Source: Petrolisthes cinctipes
Taxonomy: Eukaryota > Arthropoda > Malacostraca > Decapoda > Porcellanidae
DNA length: 64,000 bases
Assembly (NCBI GenBank): GCA_033782935.1
Contig: JAWQEG010002497.1
Location: 88,016 to 152,015 of the forward strand
Direction of reading: 5' to 3'
The translations under genes and the position numbers were made by a program. Shown here in pieces: positions 1 through 13,760 of the stretch (positions are counted from its first letter, which is position 1; each line of letters starts with the position of its first letter). A model generated the notes under the pieces. It saw nothing but the letters and a program-made list of their open reading frames with translations. It was not told the DNA's origin and did no database searches.

Positions 1-1586
1 CGGAGGCTCACTTATAAACATATGCTATTATCAGCATCTCCCCAGAGTGTAAAGACTCTACTAGAGGTATATACAATGTTAGTATTAGCAATAATGGCCA
101 ACTTCACCACCACCTAATTCTCAGACGCATCACAAGCTTCAGACCAGTCCATAATAGTTAAAATTGTCATTCTTTCCAGATTTAATGTTGGTATTAACAT
201 ACATAGTTGGGACACAAAGTACCTGATCACCATTGGCAGTTGCTGACAACAACCCAAGAGTAAACACGTCAGCTAAGACAATTTTCATGGATGGAAGGGT
301 AACGTTTGCATAATGCATGTTTTTGATATGTCGAAGTATCCTCATATTCATTAGTATTGTCTTTCACCGCCAAGAGCGTTCAGATACTTCGTTCCCTGAC
401 TGTACCTGTCACGTGGGAGAATATAATAGATCATGAAACCCGACGCAGCCAACCTAAGTGATAACGCCTCATTGAATATGTATATGCATGTAGCCTGATT
501 GGGCTGCGTGTGTGTAAACCTAGAGTATAATATTGTTGGTTGTGAGGACTGAGTACCTAGTACAGTCACCCATTAAAGTTCGCGCATGTTATTCGATCAA
601 CCGGTATTCTTTACTTGTACTCTCAACATAATTATATAGTAAGAGACGGGTGACTCTTTAGCTGGCTGAAGGTAATGCCCGAGCGTTTTAAATGAAAAGA
701 AACAACAAGGGTCGCACGGCATTTTTTATCTGGCACCACACCTACATTAAGTAAATGACCCGTGGTTGGTTAGCTGGGTGACGGTAATGCACGAACCTTT
801 ATGAACTCCACATACCATACAGTTCCGCAATGTACTGTACATACCTCCTGTACGTGGATGACCTTGGACGGTCTATTGCTGTACACGTACTTCATCCTGG
901 TGTTGCTGGCCCTCTTGCCCGCCCGCACACTCACGCCCATCCTCCTCCACCTTCTCCTCCTCCTTTCTGTCTCCAGCTTCGATCACTTCATCCTCCACTT
1001 ACAAGTCATTATTACAATGTTTGGTGTATTTTTATCTTGGTAGGACATGCACACAACCAACCTTCCACACTACACTGGATACCTCTAACTATATATTCCC
1101 CTTATGTTATCCTTTTATTCCTGCTTCTCTTTTCTCCTTCCTTTTCCCCTGTGCATTGATGTGCAGGCTTAACACTAAGGGTACACAGTCTGTCACTTGG
1201 GGCCAAGTAGAGTTGGCTGCGTTAACCAAGTGCCAGGAAACAGTTACATAGCACTACCAGGAAACGTGTGTGAGAGAGGGGGACTGGCAAAAAAAAATAT
1301 CGACATAACAACTCTACAAACATCGGATAACTATTGCCCTCGAATTAAAGTCTCCCCATACATTTTTTTTTCCCTTTATCCACAAGCGTATCTTAAGTTT
1401 GGGTTGCCTTTATCCGTTCAATTTCCCGTTTCTGGGTGGAGAGGAGGAAGATGACGGTAGGTGGCTGGCTAGGAAGGGAGATAAAGGTTGGAAGTAGAAT
1501 CTAGAGGAAAGAAAGGTTAGAAGAATAGAGACGGGTGGACAGGTAGGGGCACAGGAGGTTGAGACTGAGGTTGGAATTAACTGGAG
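1..1586. other. intergenic, no gene recognised
   Basis: No open frame here resembles a known protein. The only structure seen is an imperfect direct repeat: the blocks around 650-690 and 765-805 share the motifs TTAGCTGG and GGTAATGC with similar spacing. C-rich stretches near 900-990 and 1090-1150 create short low-complexity open frames that I consider spurious. Confidence 0.6.
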
Positions 1587-1589
1587 TTA

Positions 1590-1835
1590 AGGAATGGTAG
1601 TGGATATACCGGAGTTGAGGAATGAAGGTATTGGTGTTGAAGGATGAAAGTACTGGAGATGCTGGAGGAAGGGATAATGGTCCTGTAATAGAGGGATGGA
1701 GATACTGGAGGAGGGGATGGAGGTACTATAGTCGAGGGATGGAGATACTGGAGGAGGGGATGGAGGTACTATAGTCGAGGGATGGGCATACAGGAGGAAG
1801 AAATGGAGGTACCAGAGGGGAGGAGCACTACTGTA
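1590..1835. repeat. G-rich degenerate tandem repeat with exact 43-bp core
   Basis: The block is built from variants of GGATGGAGATACTGGAGG. Between about 1691 and 1785 a 43-bp unit recurs with period 43 (unit starts at 1691, 1734 and a partial copy at 1777). The surrounding sequence is a looser version of the same words, which suggests an old minisatellite with one recent unit duplication. Confidence 0.75.
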
Positions 1836-1944
1836 TAGTGACACAGTAAGCACACACAGGGAGTCTCAGACACCAACGTCTTGTCAGGGAGCCGCCGCTA
1901 CCCACACTGACACACAGAGAAACGTTCACGGCGGTCCACCCCCT

Positions 1945-2700
1945 AGGTTCCCTCCCTCCCTCCTTCCTTCCTCACAATCTCCTTACTTGTTTCCTACTTC
2001 TTTTCTTCACATTTCTTCTTTGTTCCTTACCTTCCTTCATTCTAGTTTCTACTTAGTTCCCTTCTTCCCTGTTTCTTCTTTGTTTACTACCTCCCTTTTT
2101 CATAGTTTCTTCTTTGTTCTCTCTCCGTCAGTCTTTGGTTTCTACTCCCTCCCTCCCCTGCTCCTAACCATTATCTCTGCTACCTACTCTCTCCCTCCCT
2201 TACCATTTCCTTACTTTTTGTTCTTCCCTATTCCCATACCTCATTCCCTACTTTTTATTTCTACCTTTCCTCTCTTATGTCTCCCTCCTTCCTTCCCCCC
2301 TCCTATCTCCTTACTAGCCTGGTTACGTCCTTACCTCCCGTTTCTTCTTCTCTCCCGGCATTTTATACCTGCCTGCCTCCTTCTTCCCTTCTCCCTGCCT
2401 GCTGCGACACCTTCTCTCACATCCTTCCTACTCATTCCCTTCCTTTATATCACATCCTTGGGTTCTCTTCTCCTGCCTTCCACTCGCTTACAGTATCAAT
2501 TTATCCTGTCCCTTCCTCCTTCCATTTTTCCACTCTTGTATCCATCCCTCCAAGACTCCTCAGTTCCGTTGCTTAACATTTGCCCTCCCTCCCTTAGCGG
2601 GTTACCTGTCTCACCTCCTCCTGACCTCTCTTCTTCCCACACTCCATCATCCTGAACAATACCCCCCATGAACAGACCTTTATCTCTCTCCCACTACTCC
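1945..2700. repeat. polypyrimidine (C/T) tract
   Basis: About 750 bases are overwhelmingly C and T on the + strand (CCTCCCT, TTCTTC words) with few purines. The tract has a 222-codon open frame made almost only of Ser, Pro, Leu and Phe. That is the expected artefact of a pyrimidine-only strand, not a gene. Such asymmetric tracts can adopt triplex (H-DNA) structures. Confidence 0.8.
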
Positions 2701-4820
2701 CCTCCTTAACTCTTTCCTAGTAACCTAACTTGTTAAAGAAACTTTCAGTTCATTCTGTACCATAAAGAATATCTTCTTCTCCTCCTTACTTTCTTTATAT
2801 CAGATGGCTCGTTTAATTCTCCTTGAACAGTCCTATATATATTCTATCCCTTGTTGCCTGTATACTCTGAAGCTGGGTAAATATTTTCGAAGGTTATTTT
2901 GTACACTGAGCTTCGGTTTTATTCAGCCTCTGGTCGGCATATAAATATACAAATAAATGAATGTTGTTCGACCGTCTCTCTCAGTCGTTGGGGCCGTTTT
3001 AGATTTTCGGATCCTGAACGACGAGTCTGTGAGTGATACTTTCCACAAAAATCTTTTCTTAACAACCCTCCCACACCACCCACTTCATCATGCCCACTTA
3101 ACTACCGCTTTCATTTCACCCTGTCAAATTATTTACGATTCACCCTTCACCACCTATCTCTCCTTCATAACCCTTTCCTTACAGCCTATCATTAACATAC
3201 ACCCACACAAACCTCTGCCAGGAATAAACCTTTGTCCTCTTCCTATATCACCTTCACCATACCAACTCTACCGCCTCCACAATACTTAAACGACAAATTA
3301 CACTAGGCCTATATCTTTATTACCACAAGTACCACATCCATTATATGCCTACCATAATTCACTCACCAGCCCTACGGACTGCCTTTTAATACTTAATAAG
3401 TTTAACAACAGTTTAACTACCCCCATCTCACCCTTACCACTTCCGCCACATATCTCACCCACCATCCTAGGCAATCCCAGAGCATAGAATTGAATATAAA
3501 TACAGCCAGTCAAGAGCTTAGTGTTGTTTCCCCTTGAACTATACCGTTTTCTATTCAACATAACAGTACCAACATCAATAATAAAGCTCCTGTGGGTGAT
3601 CTTTAGGTCAAGTGGGAGCGCAGGGTTGAATAACTACATAAATAAATTCTTGAGGTTAACTTCCCAAGATAAAAAATAATATGTATGTTAAGGACACTGT
3701 GATCGTGTACGAATAATTGAGACTTCTGATTCTTCTGACTGTGCCACGAAACAAGCTCCTTTTATACAGATACCGGTAGTGTTTCGTGGCAATATTTGGA
3801 GGACTCATTTACCTCCAATTTTCTAACTACAACACGGGGTCCTTTAAGCAGAAAAGACTATAACACAACACCCCCTTTTTGGCTGAGGTTCGACACAACA
3901 TACCCCTGGTCCTATGGAGTGAGAACGCAGTCTAAATATAACCTTCATTAACATATCGAAGTGTAATACCCGAAGCCATTTCCGTTTGCATCTATGTGAA
4001 GGAAGGCAGGCATACAGCTGACAAAGATAATAGCTCGATCACATTGTTTGCTTCAGTGATTCAATTCCCTGGTGCAATTTCTTAAAGGCAATATTCAGTA
4101 TTATTTTTTCACGCAGCAATATATATTCTAGGAATGTACTGGAATCTCTATCCTCCGCCTTGCCTTATTTCTCCTCTTCCAACTTTCTTTTCCCTTTTCC
4201 TCCTTCTCATTTAACTCTATGGTCCTCCTATTCCCCTTTGTTATTCAGCTACTAATTTCCCCTGTTTCTCCGCCCTCTCCCTTGTTCTCTCTGCTGATTA
4301 CTCCTCTGTCTTGGTCTTGCTACAGGTCCTATTCTCCTCTTGCTTCTCCTCAGGCACTGGAAATCGATGCTCCCGGCCACTAAGCTCTAAATATACGGTC
4401 ATTAACTGCTATTTTAAGTAAATGTGTTGCGCTGTGAGGCGTTAAGGTCAAGGTAGAGGTCGAAGGGTCAGCACAGCTCTGCTCTGCTCCCTTCCCGCTC
4501 TTCCCTCACTCCAGATTGAAGATTGACCGCCGTATTCCTAAACAAACCCCAAGGACTGACACGCGTCCAATAGGTACGAGCACGATCCCACAGATTAAGA
4601 GAAATAGGTGTGGTAATGTGATACCAAGTAACACAATATGATAACAAATACTGCACCCGGTTGTGGTACTTTGGTTGCATGTCTTATAATAACTCTATGT
4701 CTGGACTTTTGGTGCGATTAAATAATTATATACACTCATGATTTTTATTTTAATCAAGGGAAGGAGGAAGTATTATATATTATATAGTATTATAGGTTTG
4801 TAGGCAGAGTACAGTGAGAG
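2701..4820. other. intergenic, one perfect hairpin, no gene
   Basis: No coding sequence is recognised. A perfect 12-bp stem, TGCCACGAAACA (3742-3753) with its reverse complement at 3780-3791, encloses a 26-nt loop. Pyrimidine-rich patches occur at 3050-3290 and 4140-4360. Confidence 0.6.
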
Positions 4821-5047
4821 AAAACGTTGAAAGTGATACAATAATATAGACGTACTGTACGTTGTAAGTTGATTAGATTTTTTGTTTCTCAGTCACCTCC
4901 CCCACCAACCTCCTCCACAACCAGACCAGAATAGAGAGCAAATGTTGAAAGTGAAACAATATAAAGACGTACGTTGTAAGTTGATTAGATTTTTTGTTTC
5001 TCGGTCACCTCCCCCACCAACCTCCTCCACAACCAGACCAGAATAGA
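4821..5047. repeat. tandem duplication, two ~112-bp units
   Basis: Two adjacent copies of one segment are present. The words TTGATTAGATTTTTTGTTTC and CACCTCCCCCACCAACC recur at an offset of 112 bases, the first at 4869 and the second at 4981. The copies are nearly identical downstream of that anchor and differ by small indels upstream (GACGTACTGTACG versus GACGTACG). This looks like a recent local duplication. Confidence 0.85.
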
Positions 5048-6471
5048 GCCAAGTGTGTCTGCCTCTCCTCTTTAAGAAGTGTCGTGCTGCCTTCCAATTC
5101 TGTCTCTCCACTGAAACACCTCAATATTCCTCTTGCTCTTAACTCTCTCCTCTCCTTTCTTTTCTTTATACTCTTGGTCCGAGCTCTATCGTTCCATTTC
5201 TCTATCATCTATTCTTTAGTCCCATTATTATTTTTTTTCTTCTTCTCATTTTTATCTCCCTCCTCATCCCAAGCACTTGATCGTCTCTTCTCTTCTCCTG
5301 CACTCACTCACACACACACACGAACATACAGACATTCAAAGTGAACACAATAATCACATGTCTGGGCTCTCACAAACGCATACTAACGAAAGTGCAAGCA
5401 TGTGCTAACATACACGCAAAGAGACGGTGGAAAAACAGTTTCTCTTCTCGGGCAAAATACAAAACTTGGTCCCGCTAAAAATGAAAGTGTGGTGGGTGTT
5501 GTTTCCCTTAACTGCATCCCCGACACTGGAGATATTTCGCAGGACAAGGTAAAGCTGCCCGCGCAATTTTCTTGCCGGGCAAACTTTTATCTCGTGTACT
5601 CTGAAATTACGTTGTGAGCAGCGCGTTAAGGTGCACAAGTAAGGAATATGGCGTGCAAAGTTTGTGCGGCACAGGGAGCTCGAAATTATCTTACAAAACC
5701 ACAATAATTATTTCTAATAAAAAGAATGTTCATTAAAGTGTTAGTAGATATACATGTATACATTTTTCTCTATATACACAAGATTTGTTTGTGTCTATTC
5801 ATTCGGGATTAATTTTTAGTTTCAAAAGGGTGGTAAAGATCAGCTGTCTGCAAAAATTCAATAAATTTTACTTGTACCTGGCAAAGGGCCTTTTGCTTCC
5901 GGGGAAATATTTACACTTTGCTTATTAATCCTCAAATAATAAACCTCTGGTATACCTAATATTGAAAAGAATGGGGCTAGGCTATATTTAACAACTAAGG
6001 CCTGACGTCAGACACTATTGTAGGTGTAAGTGACGGAAATAGTGTATCCCCTGTACCAAATTTCTCGGCTTTATAAAACACATGTCATATATAGCCTTTA
6101 TATATATAGGTTACACTTCATAACTTATCAAAACAGGATGTGGCGTTTATACTTGGCAATTGGTACTCCACGCAAGTCACAAAGGTTTACACAAGGGATG
6201 ATATATTTAATTATACTCTACAAATGCATTGCTCGGGTGCAGTGGTGAGCCATGCAGAGCCATCTCCCGAAAAATATTTAATTTCACGGTCATCTGCAAG
6301 CGTTATAAAAGTGTACTTGGGGTATTATGCATGTCACACAACTAGTCTCGAAAAAGGTTGTCACAGAGCTAATGCTGTGATATTCATGCAAGAAGTGGAA
6401 ACAAAGCGTCGCAGCGATTGTCAAGGCTTGGCGAGGTGACATTATGAGTACTTTACACTCATGCACCCACG
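5048..6471. other. intergenic, no gene recognised
   Basis: The stretch contains a short CA-rich stretch (about 5305-5320), pyrimidine-rich sequence at 5060-5300 and short AT-rich spans. The open frames are short and show no recognisable domain. Confidence 0.55.
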
Positions 6472-6635
6472 TTAAGAGGATAGGACAGTGTTGGTAAATC
6501 TGGAGCAACTGATTCCTCCAAACTATTCCAAGCATCAGCAGGCCACCATTATTTTTGCTAATCTGGTCCTTTTTCCTGGCATACTTTGGAGGAATCAAGG
6601 CGCTCCAATGTATTAAAAGTTTATTACTCTCTTAA
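6472..6635 (+). mobile_element. TTAA-flanked MITE, copy 1
   Basis: This 164-bp element is bounded by TTAA on both sides (6472-6475 and 6632-6635), with termini TTAAGAGGATAG and, reversed, TTAAGAGAGTAA. Its core words, such as TGTTGGTAAATCTGG and CATACTTTGGAGGAATC, recur in the copies at 12,654-12,806 (same orientation) and 29,719-29,879 (reverse orientation). A TTAA target duplication is typical of the piggyBac and Kolobok superfamilies. There is no coding capacity, so it is non-autonomous. Confidence 0.7.
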
Positions 6636-8530
6636 GCAACCGACATTCGGGCTTGAAGATGCCATACCTGCTGTAACATTGTGTATGAATATGCATGTAT
6701 CTTGTGTGTAGCATGCGGGTCAGGTCCGTTTTAACACTCAAGACTCGTGTAGAACATGAAGATCAGGGCATTTGAACTTTTCTCATTGAGACAACTGTAC
6801 TCCACACATTTTTAACAGTCTTAGCGAACATGGATCACCAGGCGAAAGGATTTCTAAAACACATAAGCTAATACGACAAACCTCACATCTCCCTCTTCCG
6901 AATGTGAGAATAATTAGCGTTGTCAGCCATTCAATTTACATAGACGACTTTTAAAGATATTGATTTTATGCCATGTCTAAGTATTTTAACCTTATATCCT
7001 TTCAACGCTTAAAACTTGCCGTACAAACCATATAAATATTTGGTCTGTCTGGCAACACGCACTCACACGAGAGGGAGAGGGAGAACGGATGCTGAAGTGA
7101 TTTCACCTCTTCCTGTGTTCTTTACATCTACAGTACAGTCTGAGTGAGGATAACATATCAATCACTTTCACTCACCTCTACAATACTTGGAATAAATATT
7201 ACACTAAGTTATCTTGAAAAATGAGTACTTGCATCATTCGAAGTTTGACCGTGGCTGTACATGGGCTTAAAATTTATATAGTCTATACCAGTGTATTTAT
7301 ATAGTCTGGACCCTGGTCTATACGGTCATACCCAGGGTCCAGAGAATACACTGACCCTGGTCATACCCACCATTAATCCTATCAGTTACAAGGGATGTAC
7401 GTTAAGCAGCAGTTGTCCTCACATCATCCTCCATTTCCCTTACACTCACCTGAGGAGAAAAGAAATATATCATAAACAACAACACGAGTCATTAGTTGCA
7501 TTCATTTTTAACAAATGTAAATTATGTTCAAATTCAATCATTTTTGTGCAATTAACAATAACATAACATTTTTCCTCTTTCTTGGAATAAAAATTCTTTT
7601 ATGGATAAAGGATTAACAATACACTTTGCTAAGTCAATTGTGGAGCAGAGCAATGGCTTCCCAGAATTGATAAAATATCTAACTAATGGTAACATCAGAA
7701 GAGTCACTTGAACTAGCCCCAAGCAGCTGTGCCCACACGCTCATCCATTTTTATTACCGTCTCACATAATAAACACACACGTCCGCTATAAACAGTTGCA
7801 TAGGTTAAAGGCCATGCATGCAATACCACACCTGTCGTTTAGTTATGTCTCACTTCAGCTTTAATGACATGGACGTCTTGAAGATGTAACAATGCAAGAT
7901 ATACAGTTGTAGTCAATTCATGTGTGGAGTATAAACTATAGTGCGTATCAGTATAATGGGATACCCCAATTTTCGCCTCCCAAAGAAGGGACAGCTGAAA
8001 AGAGGAAAGGTCTGGGTTCGAAGGGGTGCCCAACACTTCGAAAATCTTGCTCACATGCTTACATAGGTCAGTGTAATGGTTTGGTTTGAATGTGATGCAT
8101 TCGTTCACTTAACACCATCCAAACCATCCTTAGTCATATGCATACAGGTAATGGAAAGCAGAGGAATACAGCACCACAAGTCAAGTGATTACACTGACCT
8201 CTGGTGGCAATGTATACCGTAAGTCTTTTGGAGGTAGTTGTTGTTTATGTCAATGAGGCTCAGACTGATCACGTGTGTATGATCGATTTAAATAAACTTA
8301 GAAAAAATCTAGGCATAATTTAGAGGCTGTATATAAACTGTAGATAATTCATAAGAGCTGGGTGGAAGTGGTGGTGATGGTGGTTGTGGGGTTGCATGGG
8401 ATGAGTGTTATTACCGAGCAGTATAATACAACCTAACCCTTCCCCCCATCCCCACACACATACGCCCTCACTCATTATCTTAATTACTTGTACCACACAT
8501 CACACTGGGAAACTCTCCTTGTGTTTGTCT
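6636..8530. other. intergenic, one hairpin, no gene
   Basis: No gene is recognised. At 7307-7341 a perfect 10-bp stem (TGGACCCTGG paired with CCAGGGTCCA) encloses a short loop. A third partial copy of the word (GACCCTGGTCATACCC) follows immediately. Confidence 0.55.
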
Positions 8531-8536
8531 CTCTTT

Positions 8537-8544
8537 CACACACA

Positions 8545-8578
<34 letters not shown>
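8537..8578. repeat. (CA)n microsatellite
   Basis: About 20 CA dinucleotides, interrupted once near the start (ACACTCACA). Shorter tracts lie at 9113-9131 (AG) and 9233-9252 (CA). Confidence 0.95.
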
Positions 8579-8580
<2 letters not shown>

Positions 8581-8599
8581 CTGCCAGGGCCACAACCTA

Positions 8600-11500
8600 G
8601 CTTTCTAATATAACTTATTTACAAGTTACTTAGCGAGGAATGAATCCATTAAGCGGTAAGGACACGTGAATGGTACCGTGACGCTCACAAGCTGCAGGGA
8701 CCTCCTTCTGAAGATCCACAGGAAGCTTTGCCACCCCCATTCCCTCCTCTACACACACATCCCACCCCTCTACCCGACCCGCACACACAACACGGTTATA
8801 CCCAGTCAACAAGGAGTATTATATAAAAATACTGTTTTTACCTATACAGTCGTGAGACTTTACTGTTGAGTACATCATTCTATTAAGGTGAAAACATCCA
8901 TGAGGGTGAGATACATTGCTTACTAATCAACATTGGGAAAATATAACCTTACAAAATATATTAGATACCGTAAGCACATTCAACATTCACTGTTAAGTAT
9001 ATGTGCATGCGATAAAGTATTTTGTGTTAAACTAGAGTACTATATTAAACTCTAAAAATTAGTGACAATCAATTTGTAATACTAGTGTGCATCATGAGAG
9101 TGGAAACAGTAAAGAGAGAGAGAGAGAGAGGCCAGCGGGGTAGGCTAGCTATAGGCAAGGCTGGTACAAAGAGTGTCACCCGATGATAAGGCTTGGTGAC
9201 TGATTACAGAGATAAACACCCAGGTAGAGTAAACACACACACACACACACACAATTACGAAACTAACACACAAATCCAGATATCCAAATAACATTCAACA
9301 ATATAATCATACTCGACGTCAGGCTTGTGGGATTTCCAGTGTACGGGAGGAAGGACATTCCTACCTGCCACATAACACTTGCATCATGTATATTTACCCA
9401 GTTATCAAACACTCCAATATTAAGTTCATATACCATCTCTGCAATGCTACCGTATAGTATCTAAAGCAAATATAATGTGTGGGAAAGAGTTATGGGGATT
9501 GGGGGGGGGGGAGAAGGGGGTCCGATGTGTGGAAATGATCAAGAGGATTACCGTTACTGGTACCTACCGTATACTATCATCTCGGCTCAAAGTTGTGTCA
9601 AATTTGTTCCAGTTTGATGTTCACAGTCACAAATTTTAACTATTGAACATGTTGCTAAAATTTGTGCTTCTTCATGCCCTTCAAATCCATTTACTGTATA
9701 TACAGTTATGTTCCTTTACACTCCGTCTCAGCTGACCCACAAGGTTCTATACACACTGTGTCTTAATGTCATGCAGCCATATTATATATGGTTCAGTTGT
9801 TTCAATCAGTGGAAACAGTCAGTTGTCCAAATTTTGAATGATGAAACATGGGAATTAGGCTAATTTCAACTTTTCTTTTCACTATCTTATTTAACAAAGT
9901 AGAAAAAACAAAATATTATATTCAAGATACAATTGGACATAATTAAAGTTAATACACAAAGCCAAACATATAATACTATTATATTAATATCCGTTTTCCA
10001 TGTGCGAAAGTCTCTTATGATTCACAATCAAACAGATCTCATACTAAAGTGTTATTGCTATGAAATCCCACCTACAGTATATATACCCTATGTCGGTAGG
10101 TGTTCATACCACAACAGGTTCATTAGAACTGAGACGATATAGTACCCAGATTCACATCACTGATTGAATATAAAAATTGGCAAGTGCCATAAACGGAGGA
10201 AGAGATAACAACAAACGGTTCAGAGAGAGATAAATGAAAAGGTTAACTTCGGCCACGCGAGCTGTATGTAGGCAGAGGAAATGAAAAAGGTGTATGTGTG
10301 TGTGTTACTAACTGAACCCACGTTGACCTGGCTTGATGGGTTTGTACCCGGCCAGGTTATTAACGGACATTCTATAGTCATGTCGCGTCGCCACCAAGGG
10401 ACAGTGTAATCGTTTGGTCTATGGTGCAGTATTTACCTACAGTTTTCATCATACATACATGACTGTTAAGTATATGCCCTCTAGAGTTCCCATGAGAGCC
10501 ATGCTGTGATAATTAAACAGAAAGTCTCCCAACAAGTAATGTAATTACAGTGACCTTGGTGATAGCGGATGCGACTTCAGTCCTAAAGTGTATACATAAG
10601 TGTTGTCTCCTCACCGAGAGCTTCTTAGAGAATACTGTAATAGCCTATATATATCATAATACAAAGTATCATCGAACAAACACATTCACCATACAATATT
10701 ACAGTATACTCAACAGGCAAATTAATAAAATATATTATTCCGTGATACCAAATCTGATAAGGAATTGTTGATAAATGGCAAAGTAGTTTCAAGAAAAACA
10801 CAAACTTTCATGCTTATTATATACAGCCCTGCGAAAAGGAGGTCGAACCATGAGGTTATTCTGTTTATTCATTATTCTGGAATGTACCCTGACCTCAGAT
10901 CCAAATCTGGTAGAGATATGCAGAGAAATGGCGCTTTTACAAAGTTGCATACAATTATTATTAAATATATACAGTAGGCTATGCTGAGTTGCTGACTAGG
11001 CTAATATACGGAGACACGTATAAGTGGATGGATAGATGGAGAGTACAAGAAATGATGCAGAAACAGATTATGTGGATATACGGTACTACATAGAAGATAG
11101 TACAAGGTGGACAGTGCTAAGCAGGCAGACAAAGATAGATAGGCAGCCCGTCCAAGGTGGATGGATAAATATAGTGTGGCATACAGGATGACTCTCAGGC
11201 CTTCCCACCATAGCTACGAGGTATCACGTGTACAATGGGTCCGTCACCAGGACGCAACATCGATTATGAGGCCACAACAGGGCCACCTTCAACACTTGAC
11301 AATATTGTACTCTGCTGCACTACCTTCTTCCTGTCGACCCATACATACTGTCTACTCCCAACACTCGACAGTAACCTATAGTACTACCCTCTTCCTCTCT
11401 CCTCGTATTTTATATTTACAGTAGCTTCCCCCCCCCCTCCACCCTCATAATCTCCCAATTCCTCCTCCCGCCAAATGAAGACACCCTGCTTTACTCCTGC

Positions 11501-12653
11501 CACATCACCCTTATTCCAATCTACCAACAACACCTGATAGTACTCAACTCTATACCCTACCTACCTACTCAAGCCGCCTCACACACTGGCCACCAACCAA
11601 CCCTCTCCCCCCTCCATACACAAGTCATCCTTCTCTAGCTTATAATTATGATGTTTACGTTATATAATAGAGTTTACACATTTGTTTACCACAGCCAAGG
11701 TCCTCTAGAGAACTTTGTCTCCACAGCTTTAAAAAACCTTGATCACACATTTCCATGAAGAACAGACAAATAATATATCCTCATTTCACATTTCAAGTTT
11801 TGATGAAACCCGTTTATTTTATTAGTTCGCAAATTGTTACGTGTTTTCACTTAGCGAATAACTTTAAAACCAAGCAATCCTACGCCATCTATGTTAAGAA
11901 AATTGTCCAAATTCACTGATCACCACACTTCCACCTCAATATGACCAGCTTTTTTGTTGTTCTCGTCCCTGTCATTACTCCCTGACATGCCGTGATAGGT
12001 AGTCAGCAAATAAGCTCTTATACTATTCATCCACAGGTCAATATTCATCACATATATCTATCACAATTATCCCTCAACCCTCATACAACAAGCAAGGCTC
12101 AATGAATACAAGCCAGCCTGATAATTGTGCGTAAAACTGGCGCCAGTCTCTCGCCTCTCTGTCTCTTTCCCCCTCCCCATGCAGCCTCCCCACAAAAACA
12201 CTACAGTACATCCCATCCCTATACTATACAGGGCTCGCCCCAGGCACCCACACATCATACCCTCATGTTTTTACGTCTCACATCCTACTCTCATGTTTCA
12301 CACTTCTCATCACATATTAGAATGTTCTGTCTCACATCTCCTCAATGTATCACAGCTGTCGCCTCGCATTATTTTACCACACTTCACTCCCCATTTTACA
12401 TTATCGTTCATTTGTCTTATCGTTGCTTCATATGCTCATGTAATCTTTGCACTTCATCCGTTATCATACCCTAACCCTCACTTGGCCTACACACCTTCAT
12501 ACCTACTCTCACGTCATACCGATCCGGAACCTGGGCATCTTAATATAAGTATTGTTGCGGTCAACAGCTGTTACTCACTCTTAGGATTCTAAATATCCTG
12601 ACCCGTATACTATGAACTGCATTGGGTAAAGTTAGAAAAGTGTGGACAAGAAC
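8600..12653. other. intergenic, no gene recognised
   Basis: This is mostly AT-rich single-copy-looking sequence. A G10 run sits near 9501-9510. A purine-biased patch of GGATGGAT/AGATAGATAGG words lies at 11,030-11,170, and a pyrimidine-rich patch at 11,395-11,640. Open frames above 60 codons are scattered and low-complexity. None shows a known domain. Confidence 0.5.
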
Positions 12654-12806
12654 TTAAGGTGAGATTCTCTTAAGGGTAGATTGATGGGCTACTGCTTCCT
12701 CAAAACTATACCATGCAACAGACGACTTCAATGGGGATCTGTTTCATGGCACACTTTGGAGGAATCAGAGACCTTCCAATTCACCAACAAGAGAATCTCC
12801 CCTTAA
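12654..12806 (+). mobile_element. TTAA-flanked MITE, copy 2
   Basis: This 153-bp element begins TTAAGGTGAGATTCTCTT and ends with the near-perfect inverse AAGAGAATCTCCCCTTAA. Each end carries the TTAA duplication (12,654-12,657 and 12,803-12,806). The interior shares CTTTGGAGGAATC and neighbouring words with the copies at 6.5 kb and 29.7 kb. It has the clearest terminal inverted repeats of the three (17 of 18 positions). It is non-autonomous. Confidence 0.75.
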
Positions 12807-12839
12807 ATTAAGCACATGGCCGAGACTGTACGGTTCATA

Positions 12840-13760
12840 CCTCCTGCCACCCGCGCCCTATTGCCCCGCTTACGTCATACACTACACCACTGTCCCTTCT
12901 CACACCCACGCCCGAGCCCCATCCATTCACAGACTTCTCTCGCCTCCTCTTTCCACTCACACAATGCTCCCTGACTCGTCTCGTCTTACCATCATTCATT
13001 TTTTCATCTCGTCTCTTGCACCCACAACAGTAATTTCATCCACCCCCACTAAAGCGACTCACCACAGTTCTCCTGCCCCTGTACTCTCCCCCCATAACTT
13101 TTTTTTTCATTTGTTTGCTTTCCTCCACCAACACAATCCACCACCATGACTCACTCCTCCCTGACACTGCCCCTCCACCCCAACACTACCCTTCAATCAT
13201 ACTCGTACTGCTTCCCCATCCTCCTAGAACTACTTCTTCATCATACTACAATTATACTTTCATCCTTCAAGTACGGTACTGCCACTCCATCAGAGTAATA
13301 TCCATTGTCAAAAGAAACCCACAATTCATCCAAAAACAACAGTGCTGTACGGTACATTTACTCTACAGAACTCAGTCACTGGCTAACCATCAAGCCCTAA
13401 AGACAGCTAATAAGCCCTGTTCTATAGACGGCCAACAGACCCCATATACAGCTAATAGGCCCTTTTGACAGCCAACAAACCCACTTCCACACACCTTTTT
13501 CCACCTCCTCTTTTCCTTCCACCCAAAGTTCCACCTCTTTCCTCGCCCCTCCCATAGCTTCACCTCCTTCACTCACAATTTTACCGCCACCAATATCCTC
13601 AACCCTTCCATCAACATCTTCGACACCTCAACCCACATCCCCACCTCCTCCTACCTCCATCCACATTCCCACCTCCTCCACCCACTTCCTCGCCTGCTCC
13701 TACCTACCACCTCCAACCCAACCACCTCCTCCACAGTGGACCACCGACCACACCCACTTC
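12840..13760. repeat. C-rich / pyrimidine-biased region with short tandem words
   Basis: The + strand is strongly C-rich (CACCTCCTCC, CCCACCTCC). Around 13,400-13,480 the word ACAGCyAAyArrCCC recurs about four times. The 117- and 61-codon open frames here are low-complexity and I do not call genes. Confidence 0.55.

Noticed and set aside
1987..2655. 222-codon open frame, the longest in the first 50 kb
   Set aside because: Composed almost only of Ser, Leu, Pro and Phe because the strand is a polypyrimidine tract. It has no domain and no complexity expected of a protein.
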